Origin: Alphaproteobacteria bacterium
Lineage (GTDB): Bacteria; Pseudomonadota; Alphaproteobacteria; Reyranellales; Reyranellaceae
DNA: 64,000 bases
Assembly: GCA_017307275.1 (NCBI GenBank)
Contig: JAFKFK010000014.1
Location: 1-64,000 of the forward strand
Direction of reading: 5' to 3'
Below, piece by piece: positions 55,684-64,000 of this stretch. Every line of letters begins with the position of its first letter. Position 1 is the stretch's first letter. The notes below the pieces were generated by a model, which worked only from the letters and a program-made list of their open reading frames with translations, was not told the DNA's origin and ran no database searches. Both the position numbers and the translations under genes were made by a program.

Positions 55684-56109
55684 CTATTTCTTGCCGCCGA
55701 ACAAGCTGCCCAGCAGGCTCTTGCGCTCGGCCGCCGGAGCCGGCGGAGGCAACATGGGCTTGTCGTCCTCCTCGCTCTCCTTCGGACCGCGCACCGACTC
55801 GCCGCGTGCAACGATATCCGTGATGGTCTGCTTGATAATGCGAACCCGCACGCCCTCGGCAAGTTCCACCTGGACCTCGTTGTCGGAGATCACCTTGGTG
55901 ACTAGGCCGATGATGCCGCCGCCGGTGACGACGCGATCGCCGCGCTTGACGCCCGCCAGCATCTCGCGCTGTGCGCGCACTTTGGCTTGCTGCGGCCTGA
56001 TCAGCAGGAAGTAGAAGACAACGAAGATAAGGATGAGCGGGAAAAGCTGGACGAGGAAATCGCCGCTGCCGCCACCCGAACCCTGTGCCCATGCCTGGGA
56101 AATGAACAT
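55684..56109 (-). CDS. yajC: Preprotein translocase accessory subunit YajC
   Basis: 141 residues: one membrane segment (about 19-37, FLVQLFPLILIFVVFYFLLI) followed by RPQQAKVRAQREMLAGVKRGDRVV-like sequence and TGGGIIGLVTKV. The C-terminal tail is longer than in E. coli and Pro/Lys/Glu-rich. It starts the secDF operon. The 123-bp gap to the DUF815 gene carries both promoters. Confidence 0.94.
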   Translation of the reverse strand: MFISQAWAQGSGGGSGDFLVQLFPLILIFVVFYFLLIRPQQAKVRAQREMLAGVKRGDRVVTGGGIIGLVTKVISDNEVQVELAEGVRVRIIKQTITDIVARGESVRGPKESEEDDKPMLPPPAPAAERKSLLGSLFGGKK

Positions 56110-56232
56110 TGCTTCCGCCCCCTCAAGTCTTTCCGGCCGTCGAAAAAAGCGCGCGGACTATAGCGGTCTCGCCCCGCTTTGCAACGCAAGCGCAGGGGGA
56201 TATGGTCGCCCCCTTTCACGCGGCCGGCAACG

Positions 56233-57096
56233 ATGGATCAAGATCTTAAAGCCCTCATTTCACGCATTGCGGAAGCACTCGATCGCCTGGCGCCCCCGGC
56301 GCCCCCCAGCGCAGACATCAACGAAGCCGAAGCTTACGTCTGGCACGCTGCCGGCCACCGCCTCGAGGCCGTGCCGAAGGTCAACCGCGTCAGCATCGAT
56401 CTGCTGGTCGGCATCGACCGCCAGAAGGAGATCCTGCTGGAGAACACGCGCCGCTTCGCCAAGGCGCTGCCGGCCAACAATGCCCTGCTCTGGGGCTCGC
56501 GCGGCGCCGGCAAGAGCTCGATCGTGAAGGCCGTCCACGCCCACGTGAACCGCGAGATGGGCGGCCCGCCGGGTCCCCTGGCGCTGGTCGAGATCCACCG
56601 CGAGGACATCCCCTCCCTGCCCGCGCTGCTCTCGATGATCCGCAGCTCCAAGCGCCGCTTCGTCGTGTTCTGCGACGACCTCTCCTTCGATGGCCAGGAT
56701 GCGGCCTACAAGTCGCTGAAGGCGGTGCTCGAAGGCGGTATCGAAGGCCGGCCGGACAATGTCGTCTTCTACGCGACCTCCAATCGCCGCCACCTGATGC
56801 CACGCGACATGATCGAGAACGAGCGCTCGACGGCGATCAATCCGTCGGAAGCCGTCGAAGAGAAGGTGTCCCTGTCGGATCGTTTCGGCCTCTGGCTCGG
56901 CTTCCACAATGCCGACCAGGATACGTTCTTCGCCATGATCGAAGGCTACGCCGAGTTCTACAAGCTCGGTGTCCCGGCCGAGACGCTGCGCAAGCAGGCC
57001 GTTGAATGGTCGGTGACGCGTGGCTCCCGCTCCGGGCGCGTCGCCTTCCAGTTCGTTCAGGAAGTCGCAGGCCAGCTCGGCAAGAAACTGGAGTAG
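56233..57096 (+). CDS. DUF815 family ATPase
   Basis: 287 residues from ATG 56233. Walker A GSRGAGKSS at 88-96, then VVFCDDLSFDG as Walker B, and NVVFYATSNRRHLMPRDM as sensor. The N-terminal VGIDRQKEILLENTRRFA fits the DUF815 AAA+ group. Function unknown. The gene is often found beside yajC/secDF in Alphaproteobacteria, as here. The PPOX-family gene follows 14 bases later. Confidence 0.88.
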   Translation: MDQDLKALISRIAEALDRLAPPAPPSADINEAEAYVWHAAGHRLEAVPKVNRVSIDLLVGIDRQKEILLENTRRFAKALPANNALLWGSRGAGKSSIVKAVHAHVNREMGGPPGPLALVEIHREDIPSLPALLSMIRSSKRRFVVFCDDLSFDGQDAAYKSLKAVLEGGIEGRPDNVVFYATSNRRHLMPRDMIENERSTAINPSEAVEEKVSLSDRFGLWLGFHNADQDTFFAMIEGYAEFYKLGVPAETLRKQAVEWSVTRGSRSGRVAFQFVQEVAGQLGKKLE

Positions 57097-57110
57097 CCCC
57101 AGGAGCAGCC

Positions 57111-57716
57111 ATGGAAGATCCCGACGACGTCCTGTTCTCGCCAGCGGTCAAGGCAGAGCAGACGCGTCTGGGATCACGTGCCCAATTCGAGGGCCGGACC
57201 TGGAACACGGAGATCACCGACGATCTCCGTCAGTTCCTCGGTGTCATCGACACCTTCTTCTTTGCAACGGCCAGTGCCGACGGCCGACCTTATATACAGC
57301 ACCGCGGCGGGCCACCGGGCTTCCTGAAGCCGATTGGCAGCCACACGCTGGCCTTCGCCGACTTTGCCGGCAATCGCCAGTACATCTCGCTGGGCCACCT
57401 GCGCGAAAACGACCGCGCCCACATCTTCATTCTGCACTTCGCGACCCAGCAGCGGGTGAAGTTGTGGGGCCGTGCGCGCATCGTCGAGGGCGACCTCGAA
57501 CTGATGGAGCGGCTCGTCGATCCGCGCTACCGGGCGCGTCCGGAACGGGCCATCGCCTTCACCATCGAAGCCTGGGACATCAATTGCCGCCAGCACATCA
57601 CGCCGCGCTACAGCGAGGCGGAGATCGCCCCGGCGGTCAACCAGCTCACCCAGCGGATCAAGGAGCTGGAAGAAGAAGTGGCGCGCCTCAAGGGGGAGAC
57701 GCCTTCGGGCTCCTAG
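57111..57716 (+). CDS. Pyridoxamine 5'-phosphate oxidase family protein
   Basis: 201 residues with AGGAG before the start. FFFATASADGRPYIQHRGG, LAFADFAGNRQYISLGHLRE and RVKLWGRARIVEGD show the split-barrel flavin/heme-binding fold. It lacks the PLP-site signature of true PdxH, so it is a general flavin-reductase-like or F420/heme protein. Its stop overlaps the thioesterase gene end by 4 bases, convergent. Confidence 0.82.
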   Translation: MEDPDDVLFSPAVKAEQTRLGSRAQFEGRTWNTEITDDLRQFLGVIDTFFFATASADGRPYIQHRGGPPGFLKPIGSHTLAFADFAGNRQYISLGHLRENDRAHIFILHFATQQRVKLWGRARIVEGDLELMERLVDPRYRARPERAIAFTIEAWDINCRQHITPRYSEAEIAPAVNQLTQRIKELEEEVARLKGETPSGS

Positions 57717-58213
57717 GCCTTCGCCTTGGGCCGCACGATCTTGATGGTAGAGGTCGAATGGACGATGAGCCGGCCCTTCTCGTCCTTCAGATCGCCGTCG
57801 AGGAAGCCCACCGAGCCGCCCCAGCGCATGACGCGGCCCTCGGCATAGACGATCCCTGGCCCCATTGCCTCGAAGAAGCTGATCTTGAGTTCGAGCGTGG
57901 GCACGGCGATGCCGAGCTTGCCCTTCACGATCGCCGCGTTGGCCATTGCGGTATCGACCATGCCGGTCAGGAAGCCGCCCTGGCAGATGCGGCCCTGCGA
58001 ATGGCAGAAGGCCGGCACGACCTCGAAGCGAAAGCGCGCATATCCGCGCGCCGAATCGATATCGAGCAGTTCGCCGTTCAGCGTCTTCAGCACTTCAGGT
58101 GGATTGGCGCGCAGGGCGGCGAGCATTTCCGAATCGTGCATGAGGTCCTTGGAGACATGCTGGAAGTCCGGATGGGCGGATGCGGCATGTGCCGAAGTGG
58201 GCGAAGCGGTCAT
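57713..58213 (-). CDS. PaaI family thioesterase
   Basis: 166 residues from ATG 58213, with a 4-base overlap to the MFS gene stop. Hotdog pattern: CHSQGRICQGGFLTGMVDTA is the HGG-like loop (the usual HxG is CQGG), with the helix acid Asp following, and TLELKISFFEAM. It should hydrolyse acyl- or aryl-CoA. It ends the marR-MFS-thioesterase operon, divergent from the oxygenase genes. Confidence 0.82.
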   Translation of the reverse strand: MTASPTSAHAASAHPDFQHVSKDLMHDSEMLAALRANPPEVLKTLNGELLDIDSARGYARFRFEVVPAFCHSQGRICQGGFLTGMVDTAMANAAIVKGKLGIAVPTLELKISFFEAMGPGIVYAEGRVMRWGGSVGFLDGDLKDEKGRLIVHSTSTIKIVRPKAKA

Positions 58214-59490
58214 GAACGTCGATACCTTGCAAAGAGGGCGTAAGCGGAAACGCCGGCCAGGACCAGCACGGCGAGATAGGTGAACAGGGCGCGATAGGCT
58301 TCTTCCGGCAGGGCGCCGGTCGTCGCGCCTGCCGGCATGAACGACTCCATGATGAAGCCGCTGACCGGCTGGGTGACGCCGACGCCGACGAACACCCAGA
58401 CATTGATGGAGGTGAGCGAGCGGCCGCGCAGGCGGTCGTCGAACAGCGAGCGGCCATGCTCGATGATCGCCGGGAAGAAATTGGAGAAGAGCCCGAAGAC
58501 CAGCAGCACGACGATCAGGGCCGTGGTCGGAATGTCCGACCAGAGCGCGAGGGTCGTCATGCAGGAGAAGCTGATCCCGGCAAAGATCAACACCACGGGT
58601 CGCGGCGTTCCCAAGCGTGAGGAGAGCCAACCCGCCACGAAGATTCCGATGGTCCCGAGCGCGGCCATGGCGAACAGGAGACGGCCGGTGACGGACGTCC
58701 CGAGCCCATGGATGTCGACCATGTAAAGGCCAAGCCACAGGCCCCGGATCGCGAAATTGGTCGAGTAACCGATCAGTGCGGCGCCGATCAGGCCGGGCAT
58801 CGCGGGATGGCGGAAGATTTCGCCCAGGCCGCGGATCACCGACAGGAGCGGCTCGGGCTCGCGCTTCGTCCAGTCCGATCCCGGCGGCGCGTCGCGCACG
58901 ACGAGCAGCATCAGTACCGCCGACACGAGGATGCCGAAAATGGCGACGGAGAACCCCCAGCGCCAGCCGATCCAGCCCATGATCCACACGAAGGGCTCGG
59001 TGGCGCTGAGATTACCGATATAGCCCAGCGACATCATGGTGGCGGAGAGTGTCGCGAAACGTTTCGGCGGCCACCACCGCGCGATCAGCACGATGGCTCC
59101 CATGAACACCGCCGACGTGCCGAGGCCCAGCACGAACATGCCGGCCGTCAGCTCCTCGAAGCTCTTGCCGAAGGCGAAGAGCATTCCGCCGACAACACCC
59201 AGAAACAAGGTGAGCGCCACCGTGAGCCGCGGCCCATATCGGTCGAACAGCACGCCCGACGGGATCTGCATCAGCGCGATGCCCCAGAAGAACGCACCGG
59301 TCACCGTACCGAGCTGTTCGGCGCTGAGGCCGATCTCGGTCCGCAACGTCGGTCCCAGCACGCCGGTCACCGACCGGGTGAACTGGCAGAGGATGAAACA
59401 GGCGGCGGCGATGGCGAACAACCAGACGCGGCCCCGCCGGACGGCGGGCGAATCGTAGTCGACGGAAGGAACGGTGGCTGAGGTACTCAC
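58210..59490 (-). CDS. MFS transporter
   Basis: 426 residues with about 12 membrane segments; G-x-L-x-D-R motif visible as GVLFDRYGPRLTVAL between TM2 and TM3. Starts with an Ser/Thr-rich N-terminus. Resembles sugar-acid/aromatic-acid uptake MFS such as the ACS group, but this is weak. It sits 10 bases downstream of marR, so co-regulated. Confidence 0.83.
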   Translation of the reverse strand: MSTSATVPSVDYDSPAVRRGRVWLFAIAAACFILCQFTRSVTGVLGPTLRTEIGLSAEQLGTVTGAFFWGIALMQIPSGVLFDRYGPRLTVALTLFLGVVGGMLFAFGKSFEELTAGMFVLGLGTSAVFMGAIVLIARWWPPKRFATLSATMMSLGYIGNLSATEPFVWIMGWIGWRWGFSVAIFGILVSAVLMLLVVRDAPPGSDWTKREPEPLLSVIRGLGEIFRHPAMPGLIGAALIGYSTNFAIRGLWLGLYMVDIHGLGTSVTGRLLFAMAALGTIGIFVAGWLSSRLGTPRPVVLIFAGISFSCMTTLALWSDIPTTALIVVLLVFGLFSNFFPAIIEHGRSLFDDRLRGRSLTSINVWVFVGVGVTQPVSGFIMESFMPAGATTGALPEEAYRALFTYLAVLVLAGVSAYALFARYRRS

Positions 59491-59500
59491 GGGGCGGCGA

Positions 59501-60004
59501 CTATAACGACGCTCTCACCTTCTCCAGCAACTCGATGAGTGTTCGCGTTTCGGCGGTCGAAAGAGCCGATGCGATGCGCGCCTCGTGCATGCGCACCAGC
59601 TTTGCGAAACGCGCCAGTGCTTTAACGCCGACGGGTGTCAGCGCCAGCGCATGCGTGCGGCCGTCGGTCGGCGAGCGACGCCGCACCAGGAGACCCCGCC
59701 CCTGCAGGCGATCGAGGATGGGCACCAGGGTCGAGCGGTCGATGCCGAGGGCGCGGGCCAGCGCCATCTGGCTGAGGCCGGCATTGCGATCGACCAGCAC
59801 GAGCAGCCCGAACTCCCCCGGGGTCAGCGCCTCGCCGGCCGCCGAGAAGGTGGCGGCGAAATCGGCAAAGACGGCAGACTGAGTACGGCGCAGCGCATAG
59901 CCCATCAGGGACGGCAGCAGGCCGCGATCTAGGTCCCGAGCTGCGGACTTGCCGTCAGCCTTCGTTCCGGGGTCTTCTGCGGGCTTGGTGGGTGGACGGC
60001 CCAT
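59501..60004 (-). CDS. MarR family transcriptional regulator
   Basis: 167 residues from ATG 60004. The winged helix-turn-helix is in SQMALARALGIDRSTLVPIL and the wing is GLLVRRRSPTDGRTHALALT. The N-terminal 25 residues are Lys/Asp/Pro-rich. It precedes the MFS and thioesterase genes on its strand and is divergent from the oxygenase operon, 57 bases away, a typical layout for a repressor of both sides. Confidence 0.9.
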   Translation of the reverse strand: MGRPPTKPAEDPGTKADGKSAARDLDRGLLPSLMGYALRRTQSAVFADFAATFSAAGEALTPGEFGLLVLVDRNAGLSQMALARALGIDRSTLVPILDRLQGRGLLVRRRSPTDGRTHALALTPVGVKALARFAKLVRMHEARIASALSTAETRTLIELLEKVRASL

Positions 60005-60025
60005 GTACGGAGTGGTAGACGGAGA

Positions 60026-60044
60026 TTGTTGGTAGATCAAACAA
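60026..60044. promoter_or_regulatory. Candidate MarR operator in the divergent gap
   Basis: TTGTT-N9-AACAA pseudo-dyad, with a second inverted pair GATCAA (60035-60040) and TTGATC (60054-60059) reaching the reductase start. Only 57 bp separate the two ATG codons, so any regulator bound here would block both promoters. Confidence 0.35.
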
Positions 60045-60061
60045 ATTATCGTGTTGATCCA

Positions 60062-61095
60062 ATGAGCTTCAAAGTACGCATCGCCCAGGCTGATCGAACG
60101 ATCGACGTCCCGACCGGCGCCACCATTCTGGAGGCGGCGCTCGACGCGGGCATCTCGTATCCATTCGGCTGCCAGTCCGGCAATTGCGGCGCCTGCAAGT
60201 CCCAACTCGTGAAGGGCGAAGTCACGATGGAGGGCTATTCGGAGTTCGCTCTTTCCGACGATGAGAAAGAGCGCGGGTTGATCCTCGCCTGTCGTGCCGT
60301 ACCCTGGGACGAGAGCGAGGTTGCCTGGCTCGAGGAGGACGACCTGATCGTCCATCCGCGCCGCCTGCTGTCCTGCAAGGTGGTCGGCCTCGACGACGCC
60401 ACGCACGACATCAAGCGCATTCGCCTCGAGATCGTCTCGGGCGGGCCGTTCGACTTCTCTGCGGGCCAGTTCGCCTCGGTCACCTTCGAGGGCTGCCCGC
60501 CGCGCGACTACTCGATGGCCAACGTGCCGGGCGATCCGATCCTGGAGTTCCACGTCCGCCGCACGGCCGGCGGCGCCACCAGCATGCATGTCGCGGAGAA
60601 ACTCGCGATTGGCGACAGCGTGCGAGTCGAAGGACCGTTCGGCCCCTCCTATCTGCGCGAAGCCCATCGGGGCCCGATCATCGCCGTGGCCGGCGGCTCG
60701 GGCATGGCGCCGATCAAGTCGGTGATCGAGCGGGCGCTGCAGAAGGAGCTGCCACAGCACATCTACTTCTATTTCGGCGTCCGCACCGAACGCGATCTCT
60801 ACCTGCACGACCATTTCGCGGCCTTGGCCGAGAAGCACAAGAACCTGCACTTCGTGCCGGTGCTGAGCGAAGCCGGCCCCTCGTCGGTGCGCAGCGGCCT
60901 GGTGCACGAAGCAGTCGCCGCCGACTTCGACGAGCTCGATGGCTGCAAGGCCTATCTCGCCGGCCCGCCGGTGATGGTCGAGGCGGCAATGCGATTGTTC
61001 GAAGAGCGCGGCATGCGCCGGATCGACATCCACGCCGACGCTTTCTACACCGCCGCGGAAATGGCAAGCGCCAACAAGAAGACGGGAGCGGAACT

Positions 61096-61099
<4 letters not shown>
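60062..61099 (+). CDS. 2Fe-2S ferredoxin/FAD/NAD(P)H oxygenase reductase
   Basis: 345 residues from ATG 60062 (an in-frame TTG at 60026 is an alternative; no strong ribosome site for either). N-terminal plant-type 2Fe-2S cluster with Cys37, Cys42, Cys45 and Cys77; then a FAD site PPRDYSMANVP; then NAD(P) motif AVAGGSGMAPIKSVIE; C-terminal DAFYTAAE. The ferredoxin-FAD-NAD order matches BenC, XylZ and DmpP-type reductases, not PaaE (ferredoxin at the C-terminus). It should feed electrons to the diiron oxygenase at 62040. Confidence 0.92.
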
Positions 61100-62028
<929 letters not shown>

Positions 62029-62039
62029 GGAGAGCGACC

Positions 62040-62747
62040 ATGACCCAGCCGATCATCGTCAAGACCGTCGAAGAGCTGAAGGACGCGCCCGAGGAGTATC
62101 GCGAAGCCGTGGCCAAGCTCGTGATCAGCCATGCCGTCAACGAGCTCTATGGCGCACAAGTGTTCGATGAACCCGCGATTGCCTACGCGCCGACGCCTTA
62201 CGCCAAGTGGCTGACCTGCCGCGTCGCCATGGAAGAATACGGCCACCACGTGCGCTTCAAGCAGCTCGGCGTGCAGATGGGCATTCCCGAGGAACGCATG
62301 ATCCCCGGCACCGGCAAGCGCCCGCTGTCGATCTTCGAGTTTCCGCTCAAGACCTGGGAGGAGTTCGTCGCCATCAAGCTGCTGGCCGACCTCGCCGAGA
62401 TCCTGCAGGTCGAGGACCTCCTGCACTGCACCTTCCATCCGCTGCGCAACCTGGCGCGCGCCACCATGCCGGAGGAGCGCTTCCATGCGCAGTTCGGCGA
62501 AGACTTCACCGCCGAGCTGATCAAGACGGCTGAAGGCAAAGCCACCTTGCAGGCCGCCATCGACGAGTACTTCCCCTACCTGCCGTCCTTCTTCGGCGGT
62601 TCCAAGTCGAGGAACAACGAAGTCTTCCGCAAGTGGAACATCAAGCAGCGCACCAATGACGAGATGCGCGCCGACTTCATGACACGCGCGACCGAGGTCG
62701 CAAGCAAATATGGCCTGACCCTGCCGGAGGTTCGGCAGGCCGCGTGA
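62040..62747 (+). CDS. PaaA-like diiron oxygenase (phenylacetic acid catabolic family)
   Basis: 235 residues. Carboxylate-bridged diiron ligands are visible: Glu35 in VNELYG, Glu66-x-x-His69 (EEYGHH), an acid in LAEILQVED around 120-126 and Glu146-x-x-His149 (PEERFH). The family contains PaaA, which epoxidises phenylacetyl-CoA, and BoxB. No PaaB, PaaC or PaaD genes are next to it. It lies 11 bases downstream of the SDR gene with GAGGAGAG before the start. Substrate unknown; CoA thioester likely from the family. Confidence 0.85.
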   Translation: MTQPIIVKTVEELKDAPEEYREAVAKLVISHAVNELYGAQVFDEPAIAYAPTPYAKWLTCRVAMEEYGHHVRFKQLGVQMGIPEERMIPGTGKRPLSIFEFPLKTWEEFVAIKLLADLAEILQVEDLLHCTFHPLRNLARATMPEERFHAQFGEDFTAELIKTAEGKATLQAAIDEYFPYLPSFFGGSKSRNNEVFRKWNIKQRTNDEMRADFMTRATEVASKYGLTLPEVRQAA

Positions 62748-63301
62748 AGCCCGCTGTCTCTCTGCCGCTTGCCCCGCTCGACCGGCTGAGAGCGGAGGCA
62801 CGCGTCGCGTCGTGGTTCGCAGCGCTCGGCGAGCCCTTGATCGAAGGCGATCTCGCCGACGCCGAAGCCTATGGAAATGCGCTCGACCTCGGCAGCCTCA
62901 CGACCCGGCTGGCGCACGATTGGCCCGAAGCAGAACACCTCCTGAAATCACGCGACTGGTTGCCCGCTTTGTGGGACCGAGAGGAAGCGTTGCGCCGTGC
63001 ACTGCTGGGGCGTGCCGAAACACTCCATGGCGAACGCGAGTTGTGGACCGCCCTCACCGAACTCACGACGGACATCGGCGAACTGGTGCATGGGAAGGCG
63101 GCCACGGCGGCCGCGCGGATGGGCGACGCCGCCAAGGCCTCCGTTCACGTCGCGGCGGGCGCTGCTTCGCAGGCTGTCTACCAACTCGCTGTCGCGCGGA
63201 TGGCCGGCGACACGGCGTCGCCATTCGAAAGCAAGTTCCGTCTCTTCGCCGCTGGCCGCTGGCCGTTGGGTATCATGGGCTCTACGCTGATCCTCTTCTG
63301 A
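62744..63301 (+). CDS. Protein of unknown function in the oxygenase operon
   Basis: 185 residues from GTG 62744, overlapping the oxygenase stop by 4 bases (GTGA). It is rich in Ala, Leu and Arg, with alpha-helical heptad-like parts (YQLAVARMAGD, HGKAATAAARMGDAAKASVH) and a short, apolar C-terminus ending RWPLGIMGSTLILF. No cysteine, no metal motif, no signal peptide. Its tight coupling suggests a partner or assembly protein for the diiron enzyme. I do not recognise the family. Confidence 0.65.
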   Translation: MKPAVSLPLAPLDRLRAEARVASWFAALGEPLIEGDLADAEAYGNALDLGSLTTRLAHDWPEAEHLLKSRDWLPALWDREEALRRALLGRAETLHGERELWTALTELTTDIGELVHGKAATAAARMGDAAKASVHVAAGAASQAVYQLAVARMAGDTASPFESKFRLFAAGRWPLGIMGSTLILF

Positions 63302-63313
63302 GAGGATCCAACC

Positions 63314-64000
63314 ATGTCTGTCTATGCTGCGCCGCCACGCACGACCGGCCGGCTGAAGCGCCCCTTCGGCTCTCTCTACTTTGAAGTCACCGGCAGCGGC
63401 CCTGCTCTGCTGTTCGCCCATGGGCTCGGCGGCAATCACCTGAGCTGGTGGCAGCAGGTCGCGCATTTCGCGCCGCGCTATACGTGTGTGACCTTCGCTC
63501 ATCGCGGCTTTGCCCCCTCCGATGCAATCGCGGACGGCCCCGACCCGGCGGACTATGCCGGCGACCTCGCTGCTCTCATCGAGCATCTGGAGTTTCCCGA
63601 TGTCCACCTGGTGGGACAGTCGATGGGCGGCTGGACGATGCTCGAATACGCACTAGCCCATCCCGACAAGGTGAAGGCGCTGATACTGAGTTCGACGTCC
63701 GGCACGCTCGACCGTCGCGGCAGCGATCCGTCGGGCGGCGGACAATACGATGCGTGGTTGAAGGACGCCGACGCAAAGATCGCCGACGGCATGGCCAAGG
63801 GCATTCATCCCGCCGTCGGCGCATCGGCCGCCGAACGCTGGCCGGCGCTTCACCTTCTCTATCGCAGCATCGACGAGATGGCCGGCACTCTCGACAAGGT
63901 AAAGCTGCGCGAAGGACTGCGCCGGACCGCCACACGCAAGCTCGCCGACCTGAAGACGTTTCGCGTACCGACCTTGCTGATCGCCGGCGGCGAAGACACG
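63314..64000 (+). CDS. Alpha/beta hydrolase, N-terminal part (cut by window end)
   Basis: 229 codons are visible; the gene continues past 64000. Blocks: ALLFAHGLGGNHLSWW oxyanion loop, VTFAHRGFAPSD, nucleophile Ser in VGQSMGGW and the start of the acid-loop LLIAGGEDT. The final His lies outside. It follows the unknown protein by 12 bases with GAGAGGATC. Probably opens an ester, lactone or C-C bond produced by the oxygenase pathway. Confidence 0.85.
   Translation, partial: MSVYAAPPRTTGRLKRPFGSLYFEVTGSGPALLFAHGLGGNHLSWWQQVAHFAPRYTCVTFAHRGFAPSDAIADGPDPADYAGDLAALIEHLEFPDVHLVGQSMGGWTMLEYALAHPDKVKALILSSTSGTLDRRGSDPSGGGQYDAWLKDADAKIADGMAKGIHPAVGASAAERWPALHLLYRSIDEMAGTLDKVKLREGLRRTATRKLADLKTFRVPTLLIAGGEDT

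Noticed and set aside
56180-56188. TGC-AAC-GCA near yajC as a fourth PhaR-type site
   Set aside because: Only the six-base dyad matches; the flanking TTGTGC part is missing. Six-base dyads are expected by chance many times in a window of this size.

Overview
The window is GC-rich, densely coded chromosomal DNA from an alphaproteobacterium. This is inferred from the start of a crotonyl-CoA carboxylase/reductase gene (ethylmalonyl-CoA pathway), folate-dependent TrmFO, the aerobic-type cobalamin enzyme CobF, and a yajC-secD-secF-Mth938 gene block near a phytoene-synthase-like gene. Several extracytoplasmic-binding-protein, Bug-type and CoA-thioester genes suggest a metabolically versatile soil or water organism. 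A Reyranella-like or other Rhodospirillales/Hyphomicrobiales member is a guess. I saw no rRNA, tRNA, CRISPR array, insertion sequence, integrase or prophage, and no gene-free stretch longer than 300 bases.

Layout. 1-5839: start of ccr (minus), then a divergent LLM flavin oxidoreductase with an alpha/beta hydrolase, a small exported protein, DUF427, and a hydrolase-thioesterase-monooxygenase set. 5836-8691: cysS and gltX. 8861-13437: dienelactone-hydrolase-like protein, a Bug-type binding protein, a lipoprotein, fadD and a small P-loop ATPase. 13489-18227: a storage-lipid locus (phasin, wax ester synthase/DGAT, hydrolase, second phasin, DUF445). 18212-21409: a self-sufficient P450 of the BM3 (CYP102) type. 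21526-24900: 3-hydroxyisobutyrate-dehydrogenase-like enzyme, hydrolase, GST and serine hydrolase. 25000-29146 (minus): ridA, MFS, nadE and a metallophosphoesterase. 29205-32386: trmFO, an orphan acyl carrier protein and a MATE pump. 32396-38378: cupin, cobF, enoyl-CoA hydratase, LysR regulator, a second Bug protein and a Tat-exported amidohydrolase. 38519-45406: a zinc-type alcohol dehydrogenase relative and a complete peptide/nickel-type ABC importer split over three transcription units. 45492-51021 (minus): an oxygenase operon with two FAD monooxygenases, an LLM enzyme and a hydrolase, preceded by a phytoene-synthase-like protein. 51131-56109: urate-oxidase-N-like membrane protein, then (minus) yajC-secD-secF-Mth938-lysE. 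56233-57716: DUF815 ATPase and a PPOX-family protein. 57713-64000: a divergent cluster with marR-MFS-thioesterase on one strand and a 2Fe-2S/FAD reductase, an SDR, a PaaA-like diiron oxygenase, an unknown protein and a hydrolase (cut by the window end) on the other.

The most interesting parts are regulatory and metabolic. (i) The 57713-64000 cluster looks like a self-contained oxygenation pathway for a CoA-bound or aromatic compound. It pairs a single PaaA-like diiron protein with a reductase of BenC/DmpP domain order rather than PaaE order. (ii) A motif TTGTGC-NN-TGCRA occurs upstream of ccr and twice, exactly 20 bp apart, upstream of a phasin gene, suggesting a shared PhaR-type control of carbon storage and acetyl-CoA assimilation. 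(iii) An identical dyad CCATA-N9-TATGG occurs on both sides of the lysR gene, predicting its operators and its target genes. All functions are predicted from sequence reading alone; no database search was run.
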